Source of the DNA: Isoetes taiwanensis
Lineage: Eukaryota; Streptophyta; Lycopodiopsida; Isoetales; Isoetaceae
DNA length: 64,000 nt
Direction of reading: 5' to 3'
Assembly (NCBI GenBank): GCA_021234155.1
Contig: JAJEKV010000014.1
Coordinates: 18,012,652-18,076,651, forward strand
The notes under the pieces were generated by a model. That model was not told the origin of the DNA. It saw nothing but the letters and a program-made list of their open reading frames with translations, and did not search any database. The translations under genes and the position numbers were made by a program. Positions 46,701-57,062 of this stretch are shown in pieces. Numbering within the stretch: the first letter of the stretch is position 1; every line of letters begins with the position of its first letter.

Positions 46701-47435
46701 TCGGCATTCGTAAATGAGAGGGCAGTTGAGGTGCCTCCATTAAATAACAACAAAAACAAAAATAAAAGCAAGGTAGCGAAGGGATACTTAAAACACTGGT
46801 TTAAAGGGGTGGATATTTCTAGGCCTAAATTGGATAATACCCAAGGATGGCCCTCTGACATAGCTGGCCGTGACAATTCAGCAAGTGCACTTGACAATGC
46901 CAGGCAGTATTCTGATTTCTAATAACCTTTCTAGACTAAGTGATTTGGATTTATTGAAACCTTGTATTTGATTTTGAAGGTCAAGAGTTGAAAGTGTTGC
47001 CATCCAAGAGCGCATTTCTAGTTTGCAGCACCTTGTTGCTTCAACAAATAGGCTTAAATCATCTTTGCTAAAGGTATACATATTCTTGCTGACGATGGCC
47101 TTTGGCTTGTAGTTTTATGACCTGGTATGTCTGCTTTTTATCAGGCTACATTTGATCTTGATACTAATGATACTAATGCGGCTACAACAACGATAAAGGA
47201 CATTCTTGAAACCATTGATGCAGTGAGTGCAGAAGCTCGTCAGCATAAGTTGGCACTCAGTTGTAGTCTACCATTGAGTTGGTCTGCAGAAGGAATGGAG
47301 GGTGCAGATTCATCCTCTGTCACTGATCAGGAAGTCACCATGAATATCCTATTGACAGTGGGAATGGCAATGGTGGAGTTGCTTCTTGTAACTTCTCAAG
47401 TACAGAAGGAGACCCTCACACGGTTGATCGTGTAA
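34750..47435 (+). CDS. plant coiled-coil protein gene, 19 coding exons
   Basis: Exons: 34750-34810, 35641-35737, 36195-36303, 36375-36413, 36536-36619, 39512-39573, 39666-39768, 40293-40478, 43439-43500, 43588-43690, 44198-44383, 45337-45402, 45601-45816, 45893-45970, 46044-46154, 46454-46533, 46631-46906, 46980-47073, 47145-47435. All introns read GT-AG and all phases fit; total 2304 nt, 767 residues. The protein starts MDDSASSNAALLRRIVQLEN, joins to ERDELRKDVEILCMQQSG, and is mostly heptad-rich helix (GLEQELEACKNRM, HNLQEELSEAYHIK, VAALLLLSQEEERHHLEER, ATNEKVQALLEIARLKQAL). Late residues include a basic NNNKNKNKSKVAKGYLKHWF patch. It resembles the uncharacterised Arabidopsis coiled-coil protein family of At1g24560 (from memory, not searched). 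No enzyme motif is present; scaffold or cytoskeleton work is a guess. Exons 9-11 duplicate exons 6-8. Confidence 0.8.
37333..40688 (+). repeat. 3.3-kb direct duplication, copy 1 (exons 6-8)
   Basis: Matches 41336-44545 from AGGCAAACTGCAAAGGGCAA to CTATGCTATGCAGA. Introns and exons are both copied. Relative to copy 2 it has about 57 extra bases near 37415-37470 and lacks about 35 near 37545. The coding parts (39512-39573, 39666-39768, 40293-40478) are open. It includes a (GT)n run at about 40177-40201. Confidence 0.9.
40689..41335. other. spacer between duplicated blocks
   Basis: 647 bases, unlike the flanks of either copy at 37332 or 44546. A near-palindrome, CATATAAGG...CCTTATATG, lies at about 41129-41152. 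It shows that the two copies are not a simple head-to-tail junction: either DNA was inserted between them or the flanks were later rearranged. Confidence 0.6.
41336..44545 (+). repeat. 3.2-kb direct duplication, copy 2 (exons 9-11)
   Basis: Exons 43439-43500, 43588-43690 and 44198-44383 equal exons 6-8 in length (62, 103, 186) and differ from them by six bases out of 351. Three changes alter the protein: Thr to Ile and Tyr to Phe in the second exon, and Glu to Asp in the third. All splice sites are kept. The (GT)n run is shorter (about 44091-44104). The copy ends 4 bases before a C-rich tract. Confidence 0.9.
44549..44605. repeat. C-rich low-complexity tract
   Basis: CACCCCCCCACCCCCCCACC, then CCCTCCCCCCCGGGGGCGCC and CCTCCC repeats. 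The minus strand has enough G-runs for a quadruplex. It starts at the right edge of the duplicated block. Confidence 0.8.
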
Positions 47436-47716
47436 TATAATAAGAGATAAGATTCTTTGGACATATTATGTAACATAGTGAGAGAGAACATTCTTTGGAC
47501 ATACACAAATAATCCAGATAGGAAATTCGTTTTTGGGGCTGACATTGCCTATTATTGTATGTACGGAACAGGTTACGAAAATGGATTACCATCTCTTTGG
47601 AATTGTTAAATACTCCTTGCAAGTGTCATACTTTCATGGTCATCCTATCACTTGAGAAAGGCCACATGAACAAAGCATCGCGATTATTCTTATACTTGTT
47701 TGATGATGTTGGTTAA

Positions 47717-47722
47717 AATAAA
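47717..47722 (+). terminator. candidate poly(A) signal of coiled-coil gene
   Basis: AATAAA lies 282 bases after the stop at 47435 and just before the first LINE-like sequence. Plant signals are loose, so other AATAAT-like sites (for example near 47508) could serve. Confidence 0.4.
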
Positions 47723-47809
47723 GATTTTTTGCAAAGTGTGTAGACATCCTAGGCATTGCATTCTGGCCCACACTTTGGAAGATACGCAGTAGCATTTGCA
47801 TGCCCTGAA

Positions 47810-48460
47810 CACATTTTGCTGAGCCATCGGAATGCGGGTCAATTTGGCCAAGACTAAGATACTGTTTGTCTCATCTTCGCGCCATTCGAGGCTTCCCTCT
47901 TTTACTTATCAGGGGAAAAATATAGAGGTAGCACCCACCTACATGTACTTGGGCATAGAGTTCTTAACTACTATATACTGGGACACTTCCATCTGATTAT
48001 GGGTAATAGCAGGTTGGAAGGCACTGCATGCTAGAAGGCACTGTATGCGATACAGAACAACAGTCACCAGGCAGAGCTATATGACTGGGCTCAATTATCA
48101 CACTTGTTCAGAGTCTTAGTGGAACCCGTTCTTTTATACGGGGTCGAAGTCTAAGGCTCGATCCTATCCTTGACCACCTGGAATGAATTAGAGCAGGTAA
48201 AAACTTACCAGATCTTTTTGCAAGAGACAGATTTCTTACCTTTACAGCGGCAGCACTCGACTGCGACATTATTTATTTCCAGAAAGTAGTTGGTATGGGC
48301 AATGATTATCTCCCCAACCTGGCTTATACAGTGGCCATGGGTCTGCAGCGCCTCAAAGCCTGTTGGAAGGAGAGGCGAGCTCAGTTGTTCTTCCGTGGAA
48401 TGTGCAAGAGCACAGGTGCAAATTGAAGAGGACCAGTATAACTTGCAAAATACCTTAGCC
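47810..48460 (+). pseudogene. LINE reverse transcriptase, C-terminal half
   Basis: Translation gives VNLAKTKILFVSSS, FTYQGKNIEVAPTYMYLGIE, VEPVLLYGVEV, WNELEQVKTYQIFLQETDFL and VAMGLQRLKACWKERRAQLF in shifting frames. These are the segments after the YADD box of a non-L1 LINE (YxYLG and LLYGxExW landmarks). Stops and shifts are frequent. It directly precedes an N-terminal half of the same protein type. Confidence 0.7.
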
Positions 48461-48489
48461 ATCCTGCTTTGGTGCACGTGCTTTTGGTG

Positions 48490-49345
48490 CTACCCATGTT
48501 AATAAGGAATCCTTTCTTAAAAATACATGGTTTGATGCTGATTGCAAAGAACTTACAAAACAATTGCGCACAATAATTGAGCCGCACATCAAAATGCCAT
48601 CAAGAATTATAAGTTTGTATTGAAAAACAAGAAGGCACACTTTGATGCTGCGCATCAGAAGCGAACGTTTGAGACCTTTTGGTGCAAAGTATTATGTCGA
48701 CCACCTCCAACACTTGGACATATTCTTATGCAGCAGTGGGATGAGCGATTGATTCAATTGTATGATCATCCTATTTTGTGCATGCTTTGGCAGGTAATAT
48801 TCAAGTCACAAAGGCGGACGGACTATGACATTTGTCCAATAGAAACTCTCCCAATCTTCAAGGTTTGCAGGCAGAATTTTTTAAATGGGTCCGCTATTGC
48901 TTTCAATTCTCACTGCTCCTTTAAAGCATTTCAAGAAGGATTGCTAAACTTGGACTATTATTAAGATCATACCGATTCACAAAGCAGATGATAATAATGA
49001 CCCTTCTAGTTATGGTATGATCATAGTTAGTCCCATTTTTTTCAAGCTCTCAGCCAGTATTATTGAGAAGCAGTTGACAGCATAGGCAGAACATACTAGT
49101 GTACATGCTGTAGGGCAGCAGGCTTTCGCATATGATCATATTTTCGCATTGCATATGCTTATTGAACACAGTCGAAGCTTGAACAAGACCTCTATATATG
49201 TTTTGTGGATTTCACTTATGTTTTTGATACGGTACCTCGAGAGTTTCTTTGGCAGCGATTGCAAGTGCTAGGGATTCCACAAGATTTTCAAAATGCAGTT
49301 TATCGACTCTTGAAAGGGTCTCTGCTAAGTTTCTAGCATCAAGTA
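48490..49345 (+). pseudogene. LINE linker and reverse transcriptase, N-terminal half
   Basis: Reads FLKNTWFDADCKELTKQLRT, KNKKAHFDAAHQKRTFETFW, PPPTLGHI, NSHCSFKAFQEGLLNLDYY, KIIPIHKADDNNDPSSYGMI, SPIFFKLSASIIEKQLTA, then CFVDFTYVFDTVPREFLWQR and LQVLGIPQDFQNAVYRLLKG. The last is the RT block with the first catalytic Asp (VDF...FDTVP). It breaks off at about 49340 before the RQGCPxSP and YADD boxes. Thus N-terminal sequence lies downstream of C-terminal sequence on the same strand. Confidence 0.75.
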
Positions 49346-49660
49346 TATAATCAAGAGCAATATGGGAGTACATTAGAGTTGGGAGACAAAGCGTTACAGG
49401 CCTTGCAAGACCCTTTTTACCATGCAAAATAAAGTCTAAAAAAAAATAGACATTCAAAAACAACTCTACATTTTGCATAGGCTTGCAGAATGAAATACAA
49501 AAAAAAAAAAATAGGCATGCGACAAAAAGTCTATTTTTTGCTTGGCCATGCACTTCTACCCCTATATTAATTTAATCTTTTATATATTATGTATGGCACT
49601 CTCATACATATCACCAATGTACCATATATAAAGAAATAAAAAATTAGAGAATAATATATT

Positions 49661-49765
49661 ATAGAATGGCATGGCAAATAATAGAATGGCATGGCAAATA
49701 ATATTGCTAAAATTCATTCATCTCTTCATCTCTTCATTTAATAGAATGGCATGGCAAATAATAGT
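49661..49765. repeat. ATAGAATGGCATGGCAAATA repeat, three copies
   Basis: Copies start at about 49662, 49681 and 49740. The second and third are each followed by AATAnTGCTAAAATTC, so a longer unit with a TTCATCTCTTCATCTC spacer was also duplicated. Confidence 0.75.
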
Positions 49766-49872
49766 GCTAAAATTCCCTTCAAATTAATTGGCCACATAGA
49801 ATAGAAAAGAACTGAATCTTTATATGTTATAAATATTGCATGTGCATTGTTACTTTTAAATATTTTAAGGGG

Positions 49873-49875
49873 AAT

Positions 49876-49906
<31 letters not shown>

Positions 49907-51790
49907 TAAGATTTTTTTTGATTAATATAAAAACAAGGTACACGACCTTCTTGTGGGCTCCACAATAGGCCAGATAGGAAGTATACAATGCTCTTGGTCA
50001 CCAGATAGGAAGAATTGCAATAAAAACTACTCGCAGCCATCAAACTGGAAAACTACCCTAAGATCACGTCCATGTACTATGGTCAAGGTTCTCAACCTCT
50101 TCTTCATCCCCTCGCAAAATGAGTTCAACAGTTTTGAATACTACAGAGAAAAGCCAATCGCAATTCCATGGAACTTTTCGAGAAGCCTCCAAAGAAGATG
50201 TTGCAGCCCCTTGAGACTCATGGCAGCCCCGGCCATGACAAATAGGAGTTGCAATAAACAAAATATCTGTTTCAATAGTATCCGCCTCCTGGCAAGCACA
50301 CCCCCGAAGATTTGAAGGCATTAACATTTAAACAAAGATATGTGTTGCAGCTACAAGAGACCACAGTCTCCCCGTCCCCGTATATCCCGCTTTTACCAAT
50401 CCAATCTGACCTGTACGGATCACCATGTCATCCTCTCTACCTGGGATAGAGAAGGGGAAAAAACCCATAACACGCAAGACCCATAACCCAAGCATGGCAC
50501 CAAAAATACTGCAATGATCCAGAAAAATCAGATCCAAGGGAAGTCTCTTGACACCCTAGAGGCAATGCCACCATCCTCTCCACCTCCTAAAGTGCTAGAC
50601 TTTAATCGAGGCGGTGGGATGCTTCTTCCCCGCGTTAACTAGGCCAGAGTCTCTATACTTGCATAATGGTACTAGAAGGAGAATCCTAATCTGTTCCAAT
50701 GTGTACTACGAGTAGGATCTCACCATCTTCCCATTAAGCAGGTGCCTACCAAGCCTCCCCAAAGGGTGGTCCACAATCTCCATGCCTCTTCCCGCCTTCT
50801 ACTTGAGCTTTGCCTCCATAATACCCTAGACTTCTTCCGTCAAATCTAATCTTTTTTCCCATAGCCTCTCCTAGGAGCCACACCTCCTCCTAGCTGGGAT
50901 AGGAGTGGGCGACATGAGAAAACTAGTCATCCAACTGCGGCTCTCACCCTAAACATAGAAATCTTCACAGCAGAAACTGAAACCAAAACTGTACAGCCCC
51001 GTGTATCTGCAGCCCCATATAACACCTAGGCTTTAGATAGTTAGACTGCATTGTTTTACTTCTGTTTCAACATATCTGATTCATATACCATAGAATATGG
51101 GCCCATGGAAGAATCATTCTCTCATGTCTCTAAAACTGGATGAAATCTCAGTTATCAAATAGTGCACAAATAAATCTTACCGAATGAAGAGTACCAGCGC
51201 CAAGATTAACCATAGAGTCCATGCTGCAGTGAGTGCAGCAGATTTTGCTGGGCTGCAGTGAGTGCACCCATCCCTAGCCCGCTGCAGTGAGTGCAGCCGT
51301 ACCTGGCATAGCTACAATGTGCAACAGTGCAAAATACAAAGAGAAAGCAACGCTGACAAGCTCACACACCGGGAAGATTAAAATGTGGCATACCATAAGA
51401 CCTTCGGGCTGAGATACTCCAGTGCAGCAACAGAGCAAGAAACCGTCTTACTGTTGCAAAGTGGCTTTCCCTATTGATCTAGCCACCGAAGAAGCAAGGA
51501 GGTCGCTCTAATAACAAGCCCTTGCACAAACAACTCCTCTCCAGAAGCTAAGGCGAGCTTGGACGAAGGTATCATGTGCTCAGGACTGTATCTTCTGATC
51601 CAGGCTACCTTTCCTGATCTCCAGTAAGATCAAACCGGGAAAAACCAGTGATCCCTTGATCACTCTTCCAGTCACCTCTACGAGCTTGAAGGATCTACAA
51701 GAGATGGGGCGGCCGCCTGCCGCCGCCCTAACCGCGACCTAACCCTAGCGCCATTCTACAATTTCCTTGATTTCTCACATAAACTTTTTC
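49873..51790 (-). mobile_element. poly-A retroposon, reverse orientation, probably LINE-derived
   Basis: A T-run at 49877-49901 is the poly-A tail of a minus-strand retroposon, just preceded (in its own sense) by TTTTTATATTAATCAAAAAAAA-like sequence, as in plant LINE ends. The presumed 5' end near 51700-51790 is GC-rich (GGCGGCGGCAGGCGGCCGCC on the minus strand). Frames within it are short, for example 50327-50064 and 50537-50328 (minus); neither shows a domain. A 15-bp word, GCTGCAGTGAGTGCA, occurs three times at 51231-51296. Neither the 5' end nor a target duplication could be fixed. Confidence 0.5.
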
Positions 51791-52159
51791 AGAGATCTGT
51801 CATGCCGTTTCGATGAAGGGAGGTGTCGTTTTGATGAAGGAAGATGCACCCAATCGGGAAAAAAATTAAGCCCATGTATTGTTATTTTTGGACTAACAAT
51901 GCAAATGAAAGTCTAATTTAAATTATGCCATGCAATTTGAAAGTCCAGTTTTCGAAGTGACCTTCAAAAGAAAGTAAGGGGAGCCCTTCAATTTCCAACC
52001 CTGATTCCACGTTCCCACACTGTCTCAAAGCATCGTCTGTGCATGACTTGGCATTATACATATTGGAGGTTCTAGATGCGCGTTTTCAATTATTGAGCCC
52101 TCAATAGTCACCATGATCCATTCATTAATTCCTGATTTTCCAGTATCATCATTACTGCC

Positions 52160-52312
52160 AAGGTTTTTCTCGTGAAAACCTTTTGAGACAAGGGTCTTTA
52201 ATCCTAGAGTAATGGTTGTATTAGCTCATTATATGAGTCTCATGACCGTTTAGTCTTCGTGGACATTAAAATATCTATTTTAATCTATTCTATTCTTATA
52301 CTTTAAGAACAA
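52160..52312 (+). repeat. SINE-family copy
   Basis: GAAAACCTTTTGAGACAAGG, TCTTTAATCCTAGAGTAATG, GTTGTATTAGCTCATTAT, then GACCGTTTAGTCTTCGTGG and a tail of ATCTATTTTAATCTATTC units. The best-preserved copy of the subfamily seen at 2155 and 2668. Confidence 0.65.
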
Positions 52313-52339
52313 TGAATTAGATGATGATACAATCATCAT

Positions 52340-52440
52340 TATATCATATAATAGATAGATAGTATTTTTATGTCATACCATATTGGCAGCATCCATGAGG
52401 ACATATGGCGAGCCCCAGAGGTAATAGTGCAACATATGCC
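52340..52440 (-). repeat. SINE-family 3' end, reverse orientation
   Basis: The reverse complement reads GTCCTCATGGATGCTGCCAA, then ATAAAAATACTATCTATCT. The same ending is at 53460-53510 (plus) and at 55392-55460 (minus). Confidence 0.6.
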
Positions 52441-53379
52441 ATGGATTTCCCCAATGGTAAATAACAAACCCATCTAAGGAAGGATGAAAATCAACTCACA
52501 AAATACTACTATGTTTAGAATAAAGGAAAATTGCATGGAGGGCTGAAACCAACTAGCAACTGTCCCAACTGTTTTTTCTTCAAAAAACTATAGTAGCTGA
52601 TATTTTCAATCTATGAAATTTTGAGAACACTTGAAAATTGTCAAAGTTGGTAGTCACTTGATAAGAAAGCAGAGGCAGTCCTTGCTTATTTTCTTGTACT
52701 GCAATATCAATCATTGACTGAAGATTCCCCACTTGAATCCATATTCTTCGCAACTAAAGACAACACAGGAGGCAAAAATGGGATATGAGAAGAAACACAT
52801 GTACATGCAACATGCAGCCAAATATGCAAATATTGGTAAAAATTTGGTAATGACGCAAGGGCCAAAAGATGCATATCGTGTTTCTTGGTTTACCACCCTT
52901 CATCAATCGTGCCCTTTTTCCCTTGATCATTTATAGTCAGAAAGGATATGAAATAGAAATATCAATTTTTTTTGTCAATAATTAACAGAGCTCTAAATAC
53001 TGGTGTTACACAACAAGATTAGACCATTTAATAAGCTGTTCCATGCATTATGCTTTAAATCTAGAATAATACCTGCTTTTTAAATCTTCAAGCATTTACT
53101 ACTCAAGGCACTAGTGACCTTAGCAGTACGATGTTTCTTATATGTCCAGTTGCCTAAGCAAGCTTTATGTTTTATGATTTATTCCTCAACTATTCACATC
53201 CATGTGCTATTTTTTCTCTTGATCGTGCTAAAAGTAGTCTTTATATTGTATCGTAAGGACAAAGTGATCAGCTGAGACTCCACCATGACAGTAATTTGGT
53301 TGCTTGTTCTTATTGAAGTATTCTTCCTACCATCAGCGTATCCTTTCCTAGCATCAAAACCTCTCCGTCCTTCCCGAGT
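52441..53379. other. no recognisable gene
   Basis: AT-rich; short frames at 52711-52936 on both strands show no domain. Nothing else is supported. Confidence 0.35.
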
Positions 53380-53389
53380 TTGAGCCTAA

Positions 53390-53512
53390 AGCTCCGCTAG
53401 TACATTTGGGTTAACAATTAAGAGATCTTATGTTCAAGTCTTTGGGGTCCGTCATATGTCCTTATGGATGCTGCCAATGGCATGAAGTAAAAATACTATC
53501 TAAATCTTATTA
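53390..53512 (+). repeat. SINE-family copy
   Basis: A box A-like CCGCTAGTACATTTGGGTTA, a box B-like TGTTCAAGTCTTTGGGG, then TCCTTATGGATGCTGCCAAT and the tail AAAAATACTATCTAAATC shared with the copies at 52340 and 55392. Confidence 0.6.
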
Positions 53513-53984
53513 TTGACCCTAAACATTATTATTGGGTCTTGCTCCAAATTGGTTTTTATAGACAAAATATAAATATCATCCCTTTGCATAGTTTGGCCTT
53601 AGAACTTAGCCACTGCATCTAATGATTATATAGCTTTGCTAGTAGTTTTTGCTTTAGAACTTAGGCGTTGCATGTAGTAAATGTCTTATGGTCATGCACT
53701 ATGTTAATCTAAACACATTTTCCATGTAATGTTTCTTATCCAAACAACCCCCTTTTTTTTTTTTTTTTTTTGGGGGCATACTATTCTTTGCTATCAACAT
53801 ATGATCTATTACTGATTGGTATTATACATTGCAGTATACATATACAAGTGCATTTTGACTTTTAAAATACAAATACTTGCAGCTACATTCTCTCAGTGAG
53901 CATATAAAATAAAAAATTAAGAAATACATTTGGTTTTAGATCCACACTTGATATTAATTTGATTTTTTTATATGTTTTAGTGTA

Positions 53985-54120
53985 GTCTATGATATGATAA
54001 GATAAGATAAGATGAATTTTTACGTCCACGGGAACCCAACGGGTTATGGGACGACACATGCAAGGGCAACAACCCATCTAAAACCTGGGGACTAGGCCCC
54101 ATCACCAAACACAGTAACCA
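53985..54120 (-). repeat. SINE-family copy, reverse orientation
   Basis: The reverse complement ends CCCATAACCCGTTGGGTTCC, CGTGGACGTAAAAATT, then CTTATCTTATCTTATC. This matches the endings at 1011 and 2155 (GGCCGGTTGG, CCATGGACG). The repeated tail unit is TTATC here and ATTCT there. Confidence 0.55.
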
Positions 54121-54550
54121 AATATTAAAAGGCTACTAAGAATAAGATAAGGTAATGCTAATGCTAATGCTAGTGGTAAATTTAGTGATATGAGAGAAGT
54201 CGGTATATAAGAACAAAATATGGACATTATCAAGTGACCATTTTTTTGTATAATCAGATGCATCCAAATGAATCGCAATCAAACAAGGATGCCCTTTACA
54301 TCCTACTCTCTTTGGTTTGTGGACTCCATTATTATTATGGAGCCAAGAACCACACCTTTTAAATATGTAATGTACACACACTCTCGTATGTGTGAGATTA
54401 TTCTAGTCTCAATTCTTGATTGTTGTTGCTTTTAGATATAAATACGTGGCAAACATTATTTTCCATTTTCTACATTAGAGTGGAATTGATAGAGATAAAG
54501 AAAGGTAAGAAGCAAAATAAAAATGGCAACCAAAGTAAGACAAAATCCTA

Positions 54551-54997
54551 CTATTGGCCCGAGGCAAATGCCTCAATAGGAAAAGATCTTGTAACAGATC
54601 CAGCCAAGGCTTTGAAGTGGATGCTACCATTGGGAGGATCCTCTAAGAAAATTTCATTGACATCTGCCCATATAAGCATTTCTCTTGCTTTGACACCTTT
54701 GAGTTTGCTCAATTTACCTTTGGAAGCCTGGGCAGAAATATGGGTTCCATATTTGACCATTTTTCTAGCAAGCTTGAAATAATGCTTAATCTCCTTCTTG
54801 CAGATTATCCATACGAATCCAGTATCACGAACGACACCACATTCTTCTACATCCTCTAATGGCAAGAGACCAGGAGGGAGGCCACATACCTCAAAGAACT
54901 CGGCTGCCTTCTCCATGCAGAGTTCATGGCCATGGTAGACCTCACCTTCTTTTGCGTCCTGATTAGTTCTCGTCATAGTTGATGAGCTTTCTTTCAC
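54551..54997 (-). CDS. DUF538 family protein, intact
   Basis: A single-exon 148-residue protein. DUF538 proteins are small, plant-specific and of unsettled function; some are linked to stress responses and lipid or chlorophyll binding. The family core is complete: HELCMEKAAEFFEVCGLPPG, LLPLEDVEECGVVRDTGFVW, KYGTHISAQASKGKLSKLKG, VKAREMLIWADVNEIFLEDP, and IHFKALAGSVTRSFPIEAF. Length is normal for the cytosolic subgroup, with no signal peptide or membrane span. Met-1 (MKESSSTMTRTNQ) is the first in-frame start; Met-8 is possible. There are no stops or shifts, so it is likely functional or recently so, although repeats lie on both sides. The absence of introns is usual for the family. Confidence 0.9.
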   Translation of the reverse strand: MKESSSTMTRTNQDAKEGEVYHGHELCMEKAAEFFEVCGLPPGLLPLEDVEECGVVRDTGFVWIICKKEIKHYFKLARKMVKYGTHISAQASKGKLSKLKGVKAREMLIWADVNEIFLEDPPNGSIHFKALAGSVTRSFPIEAFASGQ

Positions 54998-55063
54998 TTC
55001 TCTTTTGTTTATATAATAGTTATTTTCACTTTATTCTATTTTACTATATTGTATTGTATTATT

Positions 55064-55073
55064 TTATATATAG
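55064..55073 (-). promoter_or_regulatory. candidate TATA box of the DUF538 gene
   Basis: On the minus strand CTATATATAAAAT lies about 70 bases upstream of the ATG at 54997, which would place the transcript start about 40 bases before it. A second TATATAA at 55009-55016 is too close to the ATG to serve that start. Confidence 0.45.
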
Positions 55074-55391
55074 CATGGTATGGTTTAGAGCTACTTGCTT
55101 GTCCCATTTGTCGGCAACTACCTTATTATTTGATTTAATGTTGTCTCACCAACTCCATGTGCATTAACATGGGTAGAGTACATCAATTTGTAATGGCAAT
55201 TAATATCTTGTTCAATCAAAGAACTTTCTTGTATATTTATAACATTGAGCAACCCATGCTTTGGTGTCATTCGGTAGGCATGGCGCCCTCTCCATGCCCT
55301 ATTATGGATGCCCATATACATCTATAAGAAAGTTGTATTCATATTAGTGTTACATTGATGTCGTAGAAAAAATTAAAGGCAAAAAAAAAAA

Positions 55392-55635
55392 GGGAACATT
55401 GACATTGTAGATTATAAGATAGTAGTTTTAACGTCACGCCACTAGGCAGCATCCAACTGGACATGTGACCACACAACACACTACATTGCTTGGTTGGGCT
55501 GCCCCTAACCACCTTACATTGCGTCTATTGGGATTTGACCCCCAACAGTACCGAGTGCAATTCTGGGCGGTCTCAAACTCGAGACCACATTGCTAAGGAA
55601 CTAGTGTGTTACCACTAGACCAAACGCCCAGACGC
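55392..55635 (-). repeat. full-length SINE copy, reverse orientation
   Basis: The reverse complement begins TTTGGTCTAGTGGTAACACA, CTAGTTCC, then GTCTCGAGTTTGAGACCGCC, nearly the same head as at 1011. The body follows and the tail is GTCCAGTTGGATGCTGCC, GTTAAAACTACTATCTT. It joins the box A/B head to the GGATGCTGCC tail in one unit of about 240 bp, giving the best model of the family. Confidence 0.7.
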
Positions 55636-55639
55636 AATA

Positions 55640-56080
55640 TGTGAGATCATTGAATCATAACATCAATAAACATTTTCAGCCCATCGCCATTCTTTGTTTA
55701 ATTCAAACTCAAGTCATTCGTATTAGTGTTATGTCGACATTGTAATTGCAAGAATGTAATTAATCAGATACAAGCTTGAGTTTGAATTCGGTAGAAAATT
55801 ATATACGTGGAAATTTAGATGGTAATTTTTTAATATGAAGTTTAGACATCATCTAATTTTGTGGACATCACTATTTTTGTACTATAACGTGGCATTAAAT
55901 GATGCTCTTTATGAGGCCCTGTGTTTGTTTGAATCTCATCATGGCACATGTAAAGCTTATAAATATGGCTATAATGAATTGGTTGGATGTAAGACTAACA
56001 AATGTGGTGTATGCATTCAATTTACTCTGTTGGATCCTATTTCTTTCTTTATGATATTCTAGTCAAATCAACGTCATACC
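55640..56080. other. no recognisable gene
   Basis: A 75-codon frame at 55835-56062 has no known pattern and no conserved neighbours; it is not called as a gene. Confidence 0.35.
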
Positions 56081-56089
56081 AAATAAAAC

Positions 56090-56834
56090 ATGAAATATGC
56101 TGATGTTTGATATGTTTGGAATATATATTGAGATACAAGAAATTTATCGCCGCGGCCTTGGCCACTGCGAGCATTCCTCTTCATCAAAGTATTGGTTTGA
56201 AAGTTTGTGTAATGCAGGAATGGTGACATCATACATTTACTTCCATGTTTTATAAATCTTTTAAACTTGAGACTCCTTAAGAACTAGTCATTTTTTTTTA
56301 TGTTAATCACTGTCCTACCTAGTTCAGATTTAGAATAATCTTGTTTGATTCTAAGATTTAAAGTCAACATATCAGCAGTATGCACAGGAGGGGCGGATGG
56401 AGTGGACTATCCAACGACTATGTTCTTATGCCAGCCCAATCCATTTATCATGAACTCTGTCTGCATTGACTTATGGAAACCCCAAGCCGTCAGTCGATCC
56501 CCATGAGTCTGAGCTTTGGTAGGATTTCCCTCTTTGTTGATGTTACTAATGTTGTTGTTTCAGATGTTATGTTATGGTGATCCCACCCTTCAAGGTGGTT
56601 ATGTATTTGATGTGATGTGATTGCTTGTGCTTATGTTTATGCGCTTCTGCAGCTAGGTAGATCCCGAGAGAGAAGGGACGAATGACACGTCTAGTCTTCC
56701 CTGTCGAGTTCTTGCTCACCATCAAGAGCCCGATGATAGGTAGACGACCTCGTGTTAGCGTGCTTGTGCTGACAGGAGGGATGAACTCCAGTTCTATATG
56801 TGCAGGGCATCGTATACGAGCAGGGGATGTCACA
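56090..56834 (+). mobile_element. LTR of a gypsy-like element (left edge unknown)
   Basis: Ends GATGTCACA at 56834, followed after one base by a primer-binding site. The last 200 bases have the composition seen in the other gypsy-like LTR here. No partner LTR and no gag or pol are in the window, so only the right edge is supported. Confidence 0.45.
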
Positions 56835-56835
56835 A

Positions 56836-56847
56836 TGGTATCAGAGC
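56836..56847 (+). promoter_or_regulatory. primer-binding site
   Basis: TGGTATCAGAGC, initiator-Met tRNA type, then AATGATCTTGG, resembling the AATG that follows the site at 21104. Confidence 0.85.
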
Positions 56848-57062
56848 AATGATCTTGGTTCACCATGATCAAGCATTGGCCATTGTCTAGTAGTACTCAC
56901 GGCCTAGATATTTAGTCTTAGAGCTGAAATTCCAAGCAAGAACTTCGAATAATAGGAGAATTGTTTTTTCCCATCATAATACAAGTAGTTAGCTCGGCAT
57001 ATGTAGTAATTATGAGCTTGAAGTCTAATAGAACCTAAAATTTTCTTGCTATCAGGGATGCA

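Noticed and set aside
46904-46905. GC-AG intron donor after CCAG in the coiled-coil gene
   Set aside because: A normal GT donor two bases on, after exon end 46906 (CA, then GTATTC), keeps the same phase, so the non-canonical site is not needed.
53750-53771. T-run as a retroposon tail
   Set aside because: No 3'-end sequence or duplication is recognisable beside it.
54979-55167. Plus-strand frame rich in Tyr and Phe
   Set aside because: Low-complexity AT sequence in the promoter of the DUF538 gene.
55835-56062. 75-codon frame with several Cys
   Set aside because: No family resemblance, no neighbours, and AT-rich codons typical of chance frames.
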